The position numbers and the translations under genes are program-made. The notes below the pieces were generated by a model. That model did not search any database, was not told the DNA's origin, and saw only the letters and a list, made by a program, of their open reading frames with translations. Source: Gyrodactylus bullatarudis (taxonomy: Eukaryota; Platyhelminthes; Monogenea; Gyrodactylidea; Gyrodactylidae). From it: 55,785 bases of DNA. Positions 31,376-42,119 of this stretch are shown piece after piece. The stretch is taken from NCBI GenBank assembly GCA_012064415.1, contig SSNU01000206.1:1-55785 (forward strand). The letters run 5' to 3'. Position 1 is the first letter of the stretch. Each line of letters opens with the position of its first letter.

Positions 31376-31800
31376 AGACAGAAGGGAGAGGAGGTTTCTC
31401 AGTGTGACATTGATTGACAGATTATAATACTAATACATGTAGTGATTATGAGCCATGGAGGTAATGTAGTGGGAAAATCTTCACACATTAGAAACAAGGA
31501 TATTTGTCATTTCATCCTAAACAATTTTTGTTAATGCATTGAAAAGAGGAGAAAATTCTCTTTCGAATGATATATAATGAGCAAAACCTTATCAAAGTAT
31601 ATTAATTCAAAGAATTAGGGATGATGTGAAAAACTGCTTATTCCTTATTGGATAATGAGTGCTCAACGCTGATTGGCTGGAATTTTGGGGGACAGAGGTA
31701 TAAAAGTAAACCTCTGTGATATTTTTAAAATCTATCTCAAGTTATCATGTGTGAAATTGACTGTATTTAAATTCCAGTGTTATTGTGACACTGAATAAAA
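31376..31800 (+). repeat. Dispersed repeat R1, fullest copy; LTR-like with TATA box and AATAAA
   Basis: The outer parts match 20641-20785 (inverted) and 6855-6940. It contains AGGTATAAAAGTAAACCTCT near 31690 and AATAAA near 31793, about 100 bp downstream. TATA box plus downstream polyadenylation signal within a dispersed block suggests a solo LTR or promoter-containing end of a retroelement; TG/CA ends and target duplication were not found. PLE-B endonuclease sequence starts directly after it. Confidence 0.4.
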
Positions 31801-31815
31801 AGAACTATAAAGATA

Positions 31816-32229
31816 TTGTATACAAAATCCAATGTTTATCTACATAAGGATACCGCGGTTACTAGACATCCCAAACAGAAAAACCACACAGTTTCAATTT
31901 CGAATTTTTCAGTTTCAAACAAAATCCTGGAGATTACAGCAAAGATGTATTGGGTAAGGAGAAATTCTTTATTAAACAATACAAACATGATCTATGTGTT
32001 CAGATAAACTATTCTTATATTCTTCAACTACCTTGGTCTATGAGAGCTTTTTCACTTTCCTCCCCATTGTTGCTATTCATTAGAGAGTTCTATTGTTTTT
32101 TCCAGCAATAATTTCTTCTTTGTTCTTGAACTTTTACTATTTCTTCAACAATAACTATATTCATTCAATCATTTAACTCTTATCATTTTTAAAGTGATTC
32201 CACTGATGATCCTTTCAGCAATGTGGATT
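31816..32229 (+). pseudogene. PLE-B endonuclease 3' fragment with decayed hammerhead
   Basis: Plus-strand HLHKDTAVTRHPKQKNHTVS and VSISNFSV match the PLE-B endonuclease (HLKKDTAVTRHLRQDGHEAS). They are followed by the 3' block ACTACCTTGGTCTATGAGAG...TTGCTATTCATT and a hammerhead core at 32203 (CTGATGA) whose GAAA has become GCAA. The GIY-YIG catalytic motif is missing (5' truncated). Confidence 0.7.
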
Positions 32230-32237
32230 TGTTGTTT

Positions 32238-32611
32238 ATATAGTGGCCTTAGTAATATGTTTCTCGTCTAATACCTTGATGATTAAATTAATGCGACTAG
32301 ATATATATTGATAGATTTGTCCGATGAATTATTATTATATTACTATAAAAAATTAATTCGAAATTTTTTACTAATATTAAAAAAATGTATTATTATGTGA
32401 TATGAATGAAAACGAATTAATACCCTTTCCACCGTATTTCTGCATGTTTCTTTTCTTCTCTAAAAAATATCTTTGTATTTATGACGTAATGAGAAAAAGG
32501 TATTCATGAAAATTTTCTAATTTCTCGCTTATGTCTCCTTCTACCTATACATAAATACATCTTCATTATGCAATTTCTGTCTGAGGGAACCTCGATTATT
32601 TTCGATCTGGT
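32238..32611 (+). repeat. Dispersed PLE-B-downstream repeat, copy 2, left part
   Basis: Paralogue of 23211-23566 (AGTGGCC.TAGTAATATG, ATGCGACTAGATATATATTG, TTTTCGATCTGGTTTAA). It is interrupted by the TTAA-flanked element and resumes at 35806. Confidence 0.65.
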
Positions 32612-32677
32612 TTAACCCTTTCGATACCATTAAGTTTCAGGCGTAATTCTCCCACAGGATTACCTAAAATGTAATGA

Positions 32678-35199
32678 TGTTGTGACGAATTTGTATAATT
32701 TGCCGATTATGCATAATCTGCAAGTTTTCCTGTTGATTATGCATAATTAGCAAAAACCTGACAAATATGCATAATTTTATTCAAATTTGCCAATTATGCA
32801 TAATCTGCAAGATATACCTTGACGAATATGGATAATATGGAATTAAAGGGTGGATGGGGAACCGATCTATGCTTTTATGTATTATAGTTTAAAATAATTG
32901 ATAAATAAAGATTTATATCATTTCTTTCGATAAATATTTATAATTATATAACGTTTTTTTTAAATCATGTTTTATTTACAATTTATATTTACTATCTTAA
33001 TGAATCGAATCGAATAGTCTTTCCCCCTCTTTGACTATTTACATGATGTTTTATTGGGTTGATTTCTGACCTTCACATACATATCATATTACATTACTCG
33101 AATTTTGCATTTACACATGAATTGAAATTTTAAAAATGTCCAAGGGGCCTCTTCTACAAGTTACAATAATGCATATTCCAGAGTCTAGAATCCTGATAGC
33201 ATGTATGCCATACATAGTATGGTTTGATATGGTTTGTACGAAAACTATGATTGGTGAACCATGTTCATACAGAGGTATCATTTTATATTTCCCCTTTTTG
33301 TTTTCTGATTTGTAAAATTACATGAAATCATTTTCACAATTATTTCGACATGATAAGAGAACAGGTCTATGCTCGTCTGATGACATTGGTCAAAGCTGAC
33401 AATAACCGGTTAATGACAAAAGAAAAATATCCATGCCGGAGTCAATCTTCAACCAGAGCATTACGGAATTCGTGACAAGTATTTTTTCGTTGTATTGGCT
33501 TCAGAAGAAAAAATTGTTTCCAAAATAGGCAATTCTGGTGAATTTAAGTTCCTCGTGAAGATGGAAGATATTTATGAGATTATCAAAGAATGTCATGAAA
33601 AGTGCGGCCACGGAGGACGAAAGGCTACCAAATATCAGGTATGTCAAAAATACGAAAATATCACATATGAACAAATCATCCTTTACATATCCCTCTGCCA
33701 AGTCTGTGCAAAACATATTTGTTCAAAGAAAAAGGAACTGTTGTAAAGCCAATTATTTCAAATAATTTTAATCAACGAGTACAAGTGGATTTAATTGATT
33801 TTCAGTCTTCTCCAGACGGAGATTTTAAGTTTCTTATGGTATACCAAGACCACTTTACGAAATATGTATTGTTGAGACCACTGAAATCAAAAAAAGCTTC
33901 GGAAGTCTTGAATCATATTGAGGATATTTTTGATGATTTTGGGCCTCCACATATTCTTCAAACAGATAATGGAAGGGAATTCAAAAATTCTGAAATAGAT
34001 GGATTAATATTAAAATATGAAGGTCTCAAAATTGTACATGGAAGACCGAGACATAGTCAATCCCAAGGCTCAGTTGAAAGAGCAAATAGAGACATCGAAG
34101 ATATCTTCCGAAAGTGGCTCGAAGACAATAATACTAAAGAATGGTCCAAAGATGTTCGAAAAATTCAGGCGATCGTTATCATCGAACAATAAAATCAACA
34201 CCTTATAAATGTCTATTCGGAGTTAATTACTTACAAAAAAATGATTTGGAAACTGTTCAAGAGGAATTTTCTAGTTAAGAAGAGGATTTCGAGGATAACT
34301 TTGAAATGATTGATCGTGAGTTAAATAAATTATTTTAAACGATTCTATATAATGTTTAAAATTTAAATTTAATTCATTAATTTTTTTAAAGAAAGAGCAG
34401 ATTATAACGATGATCTTCGAGAAGAAATCATATCGAACATGTACGAAGCTCGACAGAATATGTTATCAAACAGCTCAATCATAAAAGGTGCAATCGGAGA
34501 CAATGTTACTATACCTATTCCGGAGATAGACCGCTCGAGGATTGATGATCAAAATCTTTTAGGTGTTGTGACTGAAGTTAGAGAAAATGGCTATAAAGTC
34601 GCAACAGAGCATGGTTCAGTTCAAGGTATATTAGGATTTGGACAAGTTAAAGTACTACCTGAAAAAATCCTTTCTGTTGATGAAACTTTCGAAAAAGCAG
34701 TGAGCATAAGAACTGCCAACACTAGACAATCACGGTCTGGAGGGCGAGGCTTTTTCAAATGCAATTTTTTAAAGTAGTGCAACTCAAGAATGTGTAAATG
34801 TCTGAAAAATTTAGTACTCTGCAATTCTAAATGTCACTCGAAATTAAACTGTGAATATAAAGAGTAGACTTTTGAAATTATCTTTTTGATAAAATGAGAG
34901 TCAAAGACATTTCGATCCAATTCATTAAGATAGTAAATATAAATTGTAAATAAAACATGATTTTAAAAAACGTTATATAATTATAAATATTTATCGAAAG
35001 AAATGATATAAATCTTTATTTATCAATTATTTAAAACTATAATACACATTTAATACATACATTTATGCATAATTGGCAAAAACCTGATGAATTTGAATAA
35101 AATTATGCATATTCGTCAGGTTTTTGCTAATTATGCATAATCAGCAGGAAAACTTGCAGATTATGCATAATCGGCAAATTATCCAAATTCGTCACAACT
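32678..35199 (+). mobile_element. Ginger-like integrase DNA transposon 2 (target duplication ATGA)
   Basis: Long inverted repeats (about 32678-33015 and 34917-35199) start TGTTGTGACGAATT and end AATTCGTCACAACT. They are flanked by ATGA on both sides (32674-32677, 35200-35203). Near each end the palindrome TTATGCATAA recurs about four times. Organisation is the same as in 27192-29705, but the TIR sequence differs, so it is a separate subfamily. It lies inside the piggyBac-type MITE. Confidence 0.85.
33350..34867 (+). pseudogene. Ginger-like transposase 2 (HHCC, DDE integrase, Cys-rich tail), frameshifted
   Basis: Start at ATG 33350 (MIREQVYARLMTLVKADNN). After a frameshift near 33470 come EEKIVSKIG, zinc finger CHEKCGHGG...YISLCQVCAKH, then a frameshift near 33720. 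The core follows with VDLIDFQSSPDG (Asp), LQTDNGREFKN (Asp) and SQSQGSVERANRDIE (Glu, 36 residues after the second Asp). A break near 34180 and a stop near 34277 follow. One phase-1 intron is predicted at about 34316-34391. The last part (34439-34777) reads IGDNVTIPIPEIDRS and LLGVVTEVRENGYKV, a stop at 34777, then a cysteine-rich tail MCKCLKNLVLCNSKCHSK ending near 34867. About 500 residues if whole. Confidence 0.8.
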
Positions 35200-35805
35200 A
35201 TGATAAAAAACATTTACTAGGACAAAATTCTATGAAAATTTTTTCTTACACATAATTTCATCAGGGTCTGATCTATATTGAAATTCTCATCCACTGGTGC
35301 TAATTTAGAGTGAAACTTTGCCAATGAAGGGATTTATTCGAAAGTTAATTGTTTCAAAGACTCAATAAATGTCAGAAAGGAGATCTTTTAAATTTCATTC
35401 GATCTTATTATAAAATAACCTAGATATTAAAGATCTTAGATAAAAATTGGGTTGAAAATTACCCCTTTTTCACGAGACTATTGATGGAACTGCTCATTGA
35501 TTTCATGCATAAAAAATATACCTTTTAGCTTTTACGGAAATTAATCTTATTATCTCTGAACATTTATAAGTTTAATAATTTTGATTTAAAAGAATCATGA
35601 ATTAAGGAATTCTACTTTCTTCGGTAAAAGCTCGAATATCTTTGGCATTCTTATGCCTTGCTAGCAAAAATATAGCATGATAGCAAACTAAGATAGTTTG
35701 TCATACACTATCAATAAATAATCATGAAAAAATGTTTCAAAATCATTGAAAAAAGTCAGTTTGAACATAGAGGTCATATATGACTTCTGGTATCGAAAGG
35801 GTTAA

Positions 35806-36310
35806 ATTAAAATTATTTTCAACGATGAGATCATGACTCAAATCTACTAGCGCTTAAACCATTATACTTATAAACTTGAGTTGGAACTATTTTAAGGGCC
35901 ATTATTTTGTTAAATAAACAACTTTTCATTTGAATTTTCCTCCTTAAAACTGAGACTACACAAACTATTCAGATCGATTCTTATTCTACTTGAAACAAAA
36001 AGCCTACTTCTAATCCTTGTATTCGGGTATTTTCTCATATAGTCAGTTTACACGATCGAACAGGCCATCAATTACACAAGTCACACATCTTTAGGACCTT
36101 CCATCAGCATAGATTAAATTTTTCTTCAAAGTCCCTTGAACAGCCTGATCCGATTCATTCAATTTCATTACATTTTTAATATGAACAACGATAGTATTGA
36201 ATTATCAATTAATCAAATAAAACTAATATTTTTCTAATATCTATTGTACCCGCACTTATTCAGAATATTGATATCTATCGAGCATAAAAAATTTATTATT
36301 TGGAAAATCT
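35806..36310 (+). repeat. Dispersed PLE-B-downstream repeat, copy 2, right part
   Basis: Resumes the paralogy with 23567-24130; 35948-36110 is nearly identical to 23820-23980. Confidence 0.7.
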
Positions 36311-38350
36311 TCCTTATGTTCGAATCAGGGTTTCTTAGGTGCAAAATATTTTGAATTTTAGTAGTTTCAAATATTGATTTTCTTGAAAATAGTGAGTTTA
36401 TTTTGAATAAGATATAAGTTAAATTTAAAATAGGAATATAAATGTATTGTTAGAAGATTCAAAGGCCAAACTTTATTCACTTTACTATAAATAATTGCAA
36501 TAAACTAATTGATTAAAAATGATAAGGGTTTTCAATCGTATCGCATAATAGTGGATTTGTAAAATATTGGTAACAAATTTGATTTAATATTTCATAATGA
36601 TATTCATCGGACATTAACAAATCTTCTCGTACATCTCTGGTTGCATATAGTTCAGTATTAAGGTAATTAGACGAGAAATAAAGAGTGAGAAACATATTAC
36701 TTCTGTCAATATATATCTCTTAGGTCCAATTTTTTTTTCGGGTTTTTTAATAGCCTCCAAAACATTTGTTCACACGATTTTGAATGTTTCTAAAATTCAT
36801 ATACAAATACAAGTTTGATTGATTAGAGTTCATACATTCTTCATTTGAAAGTTATTTAATCTGACCCCTTTGCATATTCGTGATTATGCTCTTTCTTGTA
36901 GGCACAACTGTTTAGAAGTCTGGGCTGAATAATCGTTTAGGCTGAATATTCGAATCCCTTATTAAAATTTCTCGATTTGAAATTCCGCTTTTTAAAGATT
37001 TTTTCGTCTCAATCTTAGGATTTGTGACACGAAAATTTTGATGAAACATTTCACTCAGTGATTAATTTTTCTTATCGTTAATTCTTAATAAATGTATAAA
37101 AATCACTATATCATTTTACTTCAGTTGCATCAAATAAAAAGTTACCAATATAGAATGCATAAAAGTGAACAACGAAATTTTTCATTTTCGTTTTTAATTA
37201 GAAATATTATTTTTCTTTCATAGGGAAATATAGGAAAATAAACTGAGAATTTAAAAAAATATACATTTTACAGACAGAAATGATACTTTTCTGAATTCAA
37301 ATTGACACCAATTTAAATCCAATATAGGAATAAGAAATTATGTACAAAAAGCCTAATAATAATTTGGCAAATTCAAGCCAGTTATGTTCCTCACGACAGA
37401 GCAGGACTCTAGGATTTTTTCCAATGCATATATCCCATATTGAATTTTAATTGGTGTCGATTTGAGTTTAAAAAATTTTCGTCTGTAAAAGGTATAGAAG
37501 TGCTTCACTTATTAATAAGGCTATTATATTTAATATTTTAAAGTCTCAGTGATTACCTTCAATGTATAAATTATTTACATTGAGTGAGAATGATCTCAGC
37601 ATAAGCCTATAGTATAATTTAAAAATATTTTTTTAGACCGAATGAGTTTAAATTCAATACAACAAAGTAAGCTGTTTTCAGATAAGTTTTCTAAATATTG
37701 ATTTTATTTAAAATATTATTTTCATATAATCGAAAACTAAATATTTGGATAGTAGGACTGAGTAAAGGATTCAAACATAAAAGATCTTGTATTTTTTTCT
37801 TTTCATTGCTCTTTACATATGTTCCATTGGATGCAATCACTGAACTCAATTAATATCTAACTTATTGTAACGGAGATTGTCTTGGTATACGTCAGAATTC
37901 CATTTAACTGACGACATATCGATCAGTTTATTATTCGTGAAAGAATTTATGGAAAAGATTTGAAAACAGAAAAACATATTTTTAGATGCATTAATGATAC
38001 CCACTCATCAAATATACATGTTCTCTTAGATCTATATTCCTTTTAATGAATACTCACACACCAGAGAAGAACCACTTAGATTTAAGAATATTTTATTTCG
38101 TATAAAGCTGGTGATATTGAAAACACCTTTACGATTGAACAAAAGACCTTTATCTAATTAAATTAATAAATCTTTCTTATAACGGCTTCCGATAGAATCA
38201 CTATAATCGATGAAGAATTGAAGTAAAACATCATTAGTACAAATTTATTCTCGATAGAATCATTAGTAATTCGATTGCGTTCTTCAACTATATTAGTTTG
38301 GTTTTTAATGATACACAAGATTGCTCAAAAAGATTGGATGATAATGATTA
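36311..38350. other. No gene recognised
   Basis: AT-rich and without coding similarity. 36640-36690 (minus strand) holds the dispersed block CTCACTCTTTATTTCTCGTC and an ATGCGACCAGAGAT-like motif. Confidence 0.35.
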
Positions 38351-38352
38351 TA

Positions 38353-39194
38353 CAGTTAGACCTGGGACTTATGAACTAAAAATTACCCTCTTCCCTCTGC
38401 CCCTTTTTAATTTAGTTTTCGAAATCATCATCATACTTATGAGAAGGGTTTCTGTATAGAGCTTGGTTGATCGTACATAGATTCGGATCAAAAGATATCC
38501 AAACTTATATTATTTCACTAAAATTATTTTTTATCGAAAAATAGTTTTTTCCCAAGTTTGGTGACGGAGTAGGGGATCTCTTTGTCGCCTCCAAAACAAA
38601 CAAATAACAAGCCTAGTGACCATCTGGATTTACTTACTCATTACACTAGTATTTTAAACATCCAACGTTTCCCCACCCTTTCGGAAATCTTATTCTAAAA
38701 ACCTTTACACAATTTTTTTGACTATACTCACGATTTCAAAAGAGTTCATCAAAATTACGATAGGACGAGGCTGGCCCATTCGAAAGCCATCCAGTAAAAC
38801 TAAACACTGCTTGAATTTAAAATAGAGATACGTAACAATGACTCAAAGCTTGCCAGAATGATCAAGAAAATCTCAAAGGTGAGAAAAAGACACTCCCTAC
38901 CCTTCTCATCAAGTAACTCCCCTTTGGAGAGTATAGACTAAAAAATTGTGTAAAGGTTTTTAGAATAAGATTTCCGAAAGGGTTGGGAAACGTTGGATGT
39001 TTAAAATACTAGTGTAATGAGTAAGTAAATCCAGATGGTCACTAGGCTTGTTATTTGTTTGTTTTGGAGGCGACAAAGAGATCCCCTACTCCGTCACCAA
39101 ACTTGGGAAAAAACTATTTTTCGATAAAAAATAATTTTAGTGAAATAGTGAGGTAAGAGGGTAATTTTTGGTTAATAAGTCACAGGTCTGACTG
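38353..39194. mobile_element. Large MITE with long inverted repeats, TA target duplication, pogo/Tc1-type ends
   Basis: Ends are CAGTTAGACCTG (38353) and CAGGTCTGACTG (39183-39194), each bounded by TA. The arms (about 38353-38735 and 38935-39194) are nearly identical inverted repeats; the left arm has about 100 extra bases around 38400-38500. The middle (38740-38930) reads in part LARMIKKISKVRKRHSLPF, close to the tail of the PLE fragment at 20000-20240 (SRMIKKVSEI), so a PLE piece seems captured. No transposase inside. Confidence 0.75.
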
Positions 39195-39197
39195 TAC

Positions 39198-39849
39198 TGG
39201 CGATTAGTTGACTATAGAGAAATTCTATATCATTATCATTTAACCAGATCATAGTTTTTGTAATTTTATTAGGTCACAGATAATTGGATCGAATAGTTAT
39301 TGCCGATAAAAATTAAATAAATGAGGGTTGATTGATATATAAAACTTTTTTATTTTGAAATGCAAATAAGGGAATTTTGGGCGTAAATAAAAATTAATCA
39401 ATATCCTTAAGATTTCGAAAGAATGCATACCATATTCTATAATTGGAAGGAAAAAATTATTTTTTCGAAGAAAATACCCTGATAATATAATTCAACGAAA
39501 CTGATTTAGGCTATTACTTATATGATTTTTTTAAAATTACATGTCAAAATTACCATATCAGTTTCGTTTACTATTAAAAATGACCTAATTTATATCCTTA
39601 AACTTCCATATTAAGATTTTTTATCGAATCTGAACATAAGAAATGTAAAAGGAAAGTGAATGATTATATAATTCTTTAGGATAACCAAATCAAAGTAAGT
39701 TACCCATCTAATAATAATTGAAAACTGTGCCTTATTGAGAATGATTTATTTGATTTAGTACATTATTATGAATGAGTAATTCACGTTGTTTTTCAAAAAC
39801 GTCTCAGTATCAACTTAAATTCATAATTTGGAAATATATCAGGAAGAGA
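39198..39849. other. No feature recognised
   Basis: AT-rich. A short inverted pair (CAACGAAACTGATTT near 39495, AATATCAGTTTCGTT-like near 39560) is the only structure seen. Confidence 0.3.
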
Positions 39850-40110
39850 TATATTTAGAACCATATGCGCATTTCTTAAAGCATCATCAGTGGTATTGCT
39901 TTGAAAATGAGTTATAAACTTATTCAAGTTTATAATTTACAAAAAATTTAAAAAATAGTAAAAGATGAAAAATTAGAATAATATGTGAGCTGAAAAAAAA
40001 CACCTAAACTCTCCAATAAATAGCAACAGTGGAGAGAAAAGCTTACATAGGCTAGAGGAGTTGAAGATTATACGATTAGTTTTCATGAACACATAGATTG
40101 GGTTTAAAAA
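39850..40110 (-). mobile_element. PLE-B 3' end fragment with hammerhead
   Basis: Minus strand: last endonuclease codons KPNLCVHEN at about 40105-40080, then the PLE-B 3' block (CCTATGTAAGC, TTGCTATTTATTGGAGAG, TTTTTTTCAGCTCACATA) and the hammerhead at 39860-39894. The rest of the element is absent. Confidence 0.7.
39860..39894 (-). ncRNA. Hammerhead ribozyme candidate HHR-B3
   Basis: Minus strand: ACCA (39891-39894), CTGATGA (39884-39890), helix II region 39876-39883 (at most one pair), GAAA (39872-39875), helix III AUGCGCAU (39872-39865), cleavage base A39864 (triplet AUA), UGGU (39863-39860). Helix I is perfect and the core complete. Confidence 0.6.
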
Positions 40111-40517
40111 GATTAGACTTTCTCCCCGCTAATATGAGAGAAAGTCAAAGATTTAAAAAAATCATACAAACGTGTGAATAAACAATTACAATGCCTTACA
40201 TCATATCTGTCCATCACATTCAATGTCAGAGCAAGAGTTCCTACCCCTCCTTTTACTCCCTCAGAGGAACTAGCCTTTCGATTATATTGCAGATGACGTG
40301 ATATTTTACAACTCTCTTTACTTTGTAATGTACACAAAAAGTGTGCCAAACATATCAATTCCAAAAAGCCTTTCTTACTCTCATGCTAGCAATGTGCCTA
40401 TGTAAAACTCAATATTTCTGTATTGCTAATGTTTAATGGTTTGTATGTCTCTCTCACGATCTTTGGTAGGAATCTTATCTTAGGGTAGTATTCCAAATTA
40501 TATCAATATTATTTACC
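40111..40517. other. No feature recognised
   Basis: No gene or repeat identified. Possible 5' part of the pogo-type relic that follows; no inverted repeat mate found. Confidence 0.3.
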
Positions 40518-41465
40518 ATGGCACGTTTCACTGGTTCACAGAAGACTGCAATTATTGAACTCTCAAAAAGTTTTTCTTATGGATTATTAGCCAAAAAGTT
40601 CTCAATGAATATCAAAATCCTCCTGAGGTAAAGCAGTCGAAATTCAAATGCCTGAGGCAGAAAGTCAAAGAAGAACTTGACTTGAGGATGCACCAATGAG
40701 TCGAATTAGACAAAGAAACGTTAAAAGGCTTAATTATTCAATGCGATAATGATATCAATATTAAAAACTTCAAGGTCTGTTATAATTTTTTTAAAGGATT
40801 TACGTCAAAGAGCATATTCATGATAGAAATTTAAGTTTGTTATTCTAACTAGACAATTTTGCATGGACTAGAAATACTGATATGAAAATTTTAATCCACC
40901 ATTTGATTGATGATAGTATTGAATCCACCGCACAGTGCTTTATTTTATCTCATTGGCATTGGCTGATAAATTCGAAGAACTTGCACTAAGAATGGCTGGT
41001 TCATTGGGAATGGAACATCCCATACTATACTAGTTCTAGAAAACATCAATGTAAGCCTTATTTTCAAATTTAAATCAAATTCAATATTTGCCCCCCAACT
41101 GCACTTCTATCTGCCAGTCTCTTGATGCAGGCATTGTCCGATCATTCAAATTCAAGTATAGACGTATAATGAATTTTAAAATATAGGAAACAAGAACAAG
41201 TGCCAAGAAGATTAAAAAGAGTATTAACCTTCGAGAGTGTCTTCGAATTGCGAAACAAGCATGGAACGAGGTTGAGACCAAGACAATCGTTAATTGCTTA
41301 AACAATGTCAAGTTCACTCAGAAACATGACGACGAAAATCCGATGAGTGCGAAATTTTCCGATGATTTCGAAACTTTAGAAATTTTTTTGAATCTTGAAC
41401 TTAAGAGAGGAATGCTTGAAGAACTAGAATCTTTGACATTCTATAAAGATTATAAAAATAGATAG
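40518..41465 (+). pseudogene. pogo/Tigger-type transposase relic (CENP-B-like DNA binding ends, core deleted)
   Basis: Starts at ATG 40518: ARFTGSQKTAIIELSKSFS, LLAKKFSMN, like the first helix-turn-helix of Tigger proteins. Near 40950-41010, LADKFEELALRMAGSLGMEH resembles the CENP-B-type second DNA-binding domain. The 41200-41465 frame reads RECLRIAKQAWNEVETKTIV then NCLNNVKF, the conserved C-terminal block of pogo/Tigger transposases, and ends at 41465. The DDE catalytic core (about 200 residues) is missing or unrecognisable, and stops are frequent. Confidence 0.6.
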
Positions 41466-41639
41466 AGAAACATTTTTGATTTTTAATAAATTTTATTTCT
41501 ATTAATTTGGCATTTGATTTCAATAATTCAATCTTAAGTTAAGAATAGAGTTGTAGTCGTAATAGAAACGTGCGTAGAAAATATTGAGTTGTACATATGT
41601 TACAGGGAAAATGGGAAATCAGTGAGTGGAAATCAATCT

Positions 41640-42080
41640 TCCCTAGACCAATCCCCAAATCAACTTTATGCGATCGAGAACTGAAACTGCGTTCATCTGA
41701 TGTAAACATCATTGAAAGAGTTGATAGTAAAAGGTGAAACCTTCGCTATCTAATCTTTCTGTGTTCCGAATGAAATAGAGAATTCGAAGTTTTGTCTAAT
41801 GGAAAATGTTTATCCTAAGAAATTTGTAGACGAATTTAACAATATTTAAGAGAATAAGGATGAAGATGTCAATACAGATGAAATGAAGAAAACAAAAATT
41901 TTCATGAGACTCAACATCAAAGGCGAGGGTATTAATAATGACATTAGAAGAAGGCTTAACAATCTCATCAATCAACATTATATTAATATGCAATTGAAAA
42001 TTGTATTTAAAACACAAAGACTGTTTATTTTGATTTAATAAAGATTTACTCAAGCCAGAGGAGAAGACTCTACTAAATTA
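41640..42080 (+). pseudogene. PLE-B RT thumb to endonuclease linker fragment
   Basis: Plus-strand frames: NEIENSKFCLMENVYPKKFV, EMKKTKIFMRLNIKGEGINN, then QLKIVFKTQRLFILI, which matches the start of the PLE-B endonuclease region at 1459 (RIVFKTQRLFNLI). It ends before the GIY-YIG motif. One stop and a frameshift inside. Confidence 0.65.
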
Positions 42081-42119
42081 AAATAATTAAAGATTTTCAT
42101 TGAAACTCATGTCTCAAAA

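Larger units (their letters stand above)
32616..35801. mobile_element. TTAA-flanked piggyBac-type MITE carrying a nested Ginger-like element
   Basis: Ends are CCCTTTCGATACCA (32616) and TGGTATCGAAAGGG (35788-35801), each next to TTAA (32612-32615, 35802-35805). TTAA duplication with CCC/CCY ends is typical of piggyBac. The paralogous sequence at 23566 has the empty TTAA site. Removing the nested transposon leaves about 660 bp of non-coding sequence, so the element is non-autonomous. The small element at 46948-47028 has matching ends and subterminal palindrome. Confidence 0.8.
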
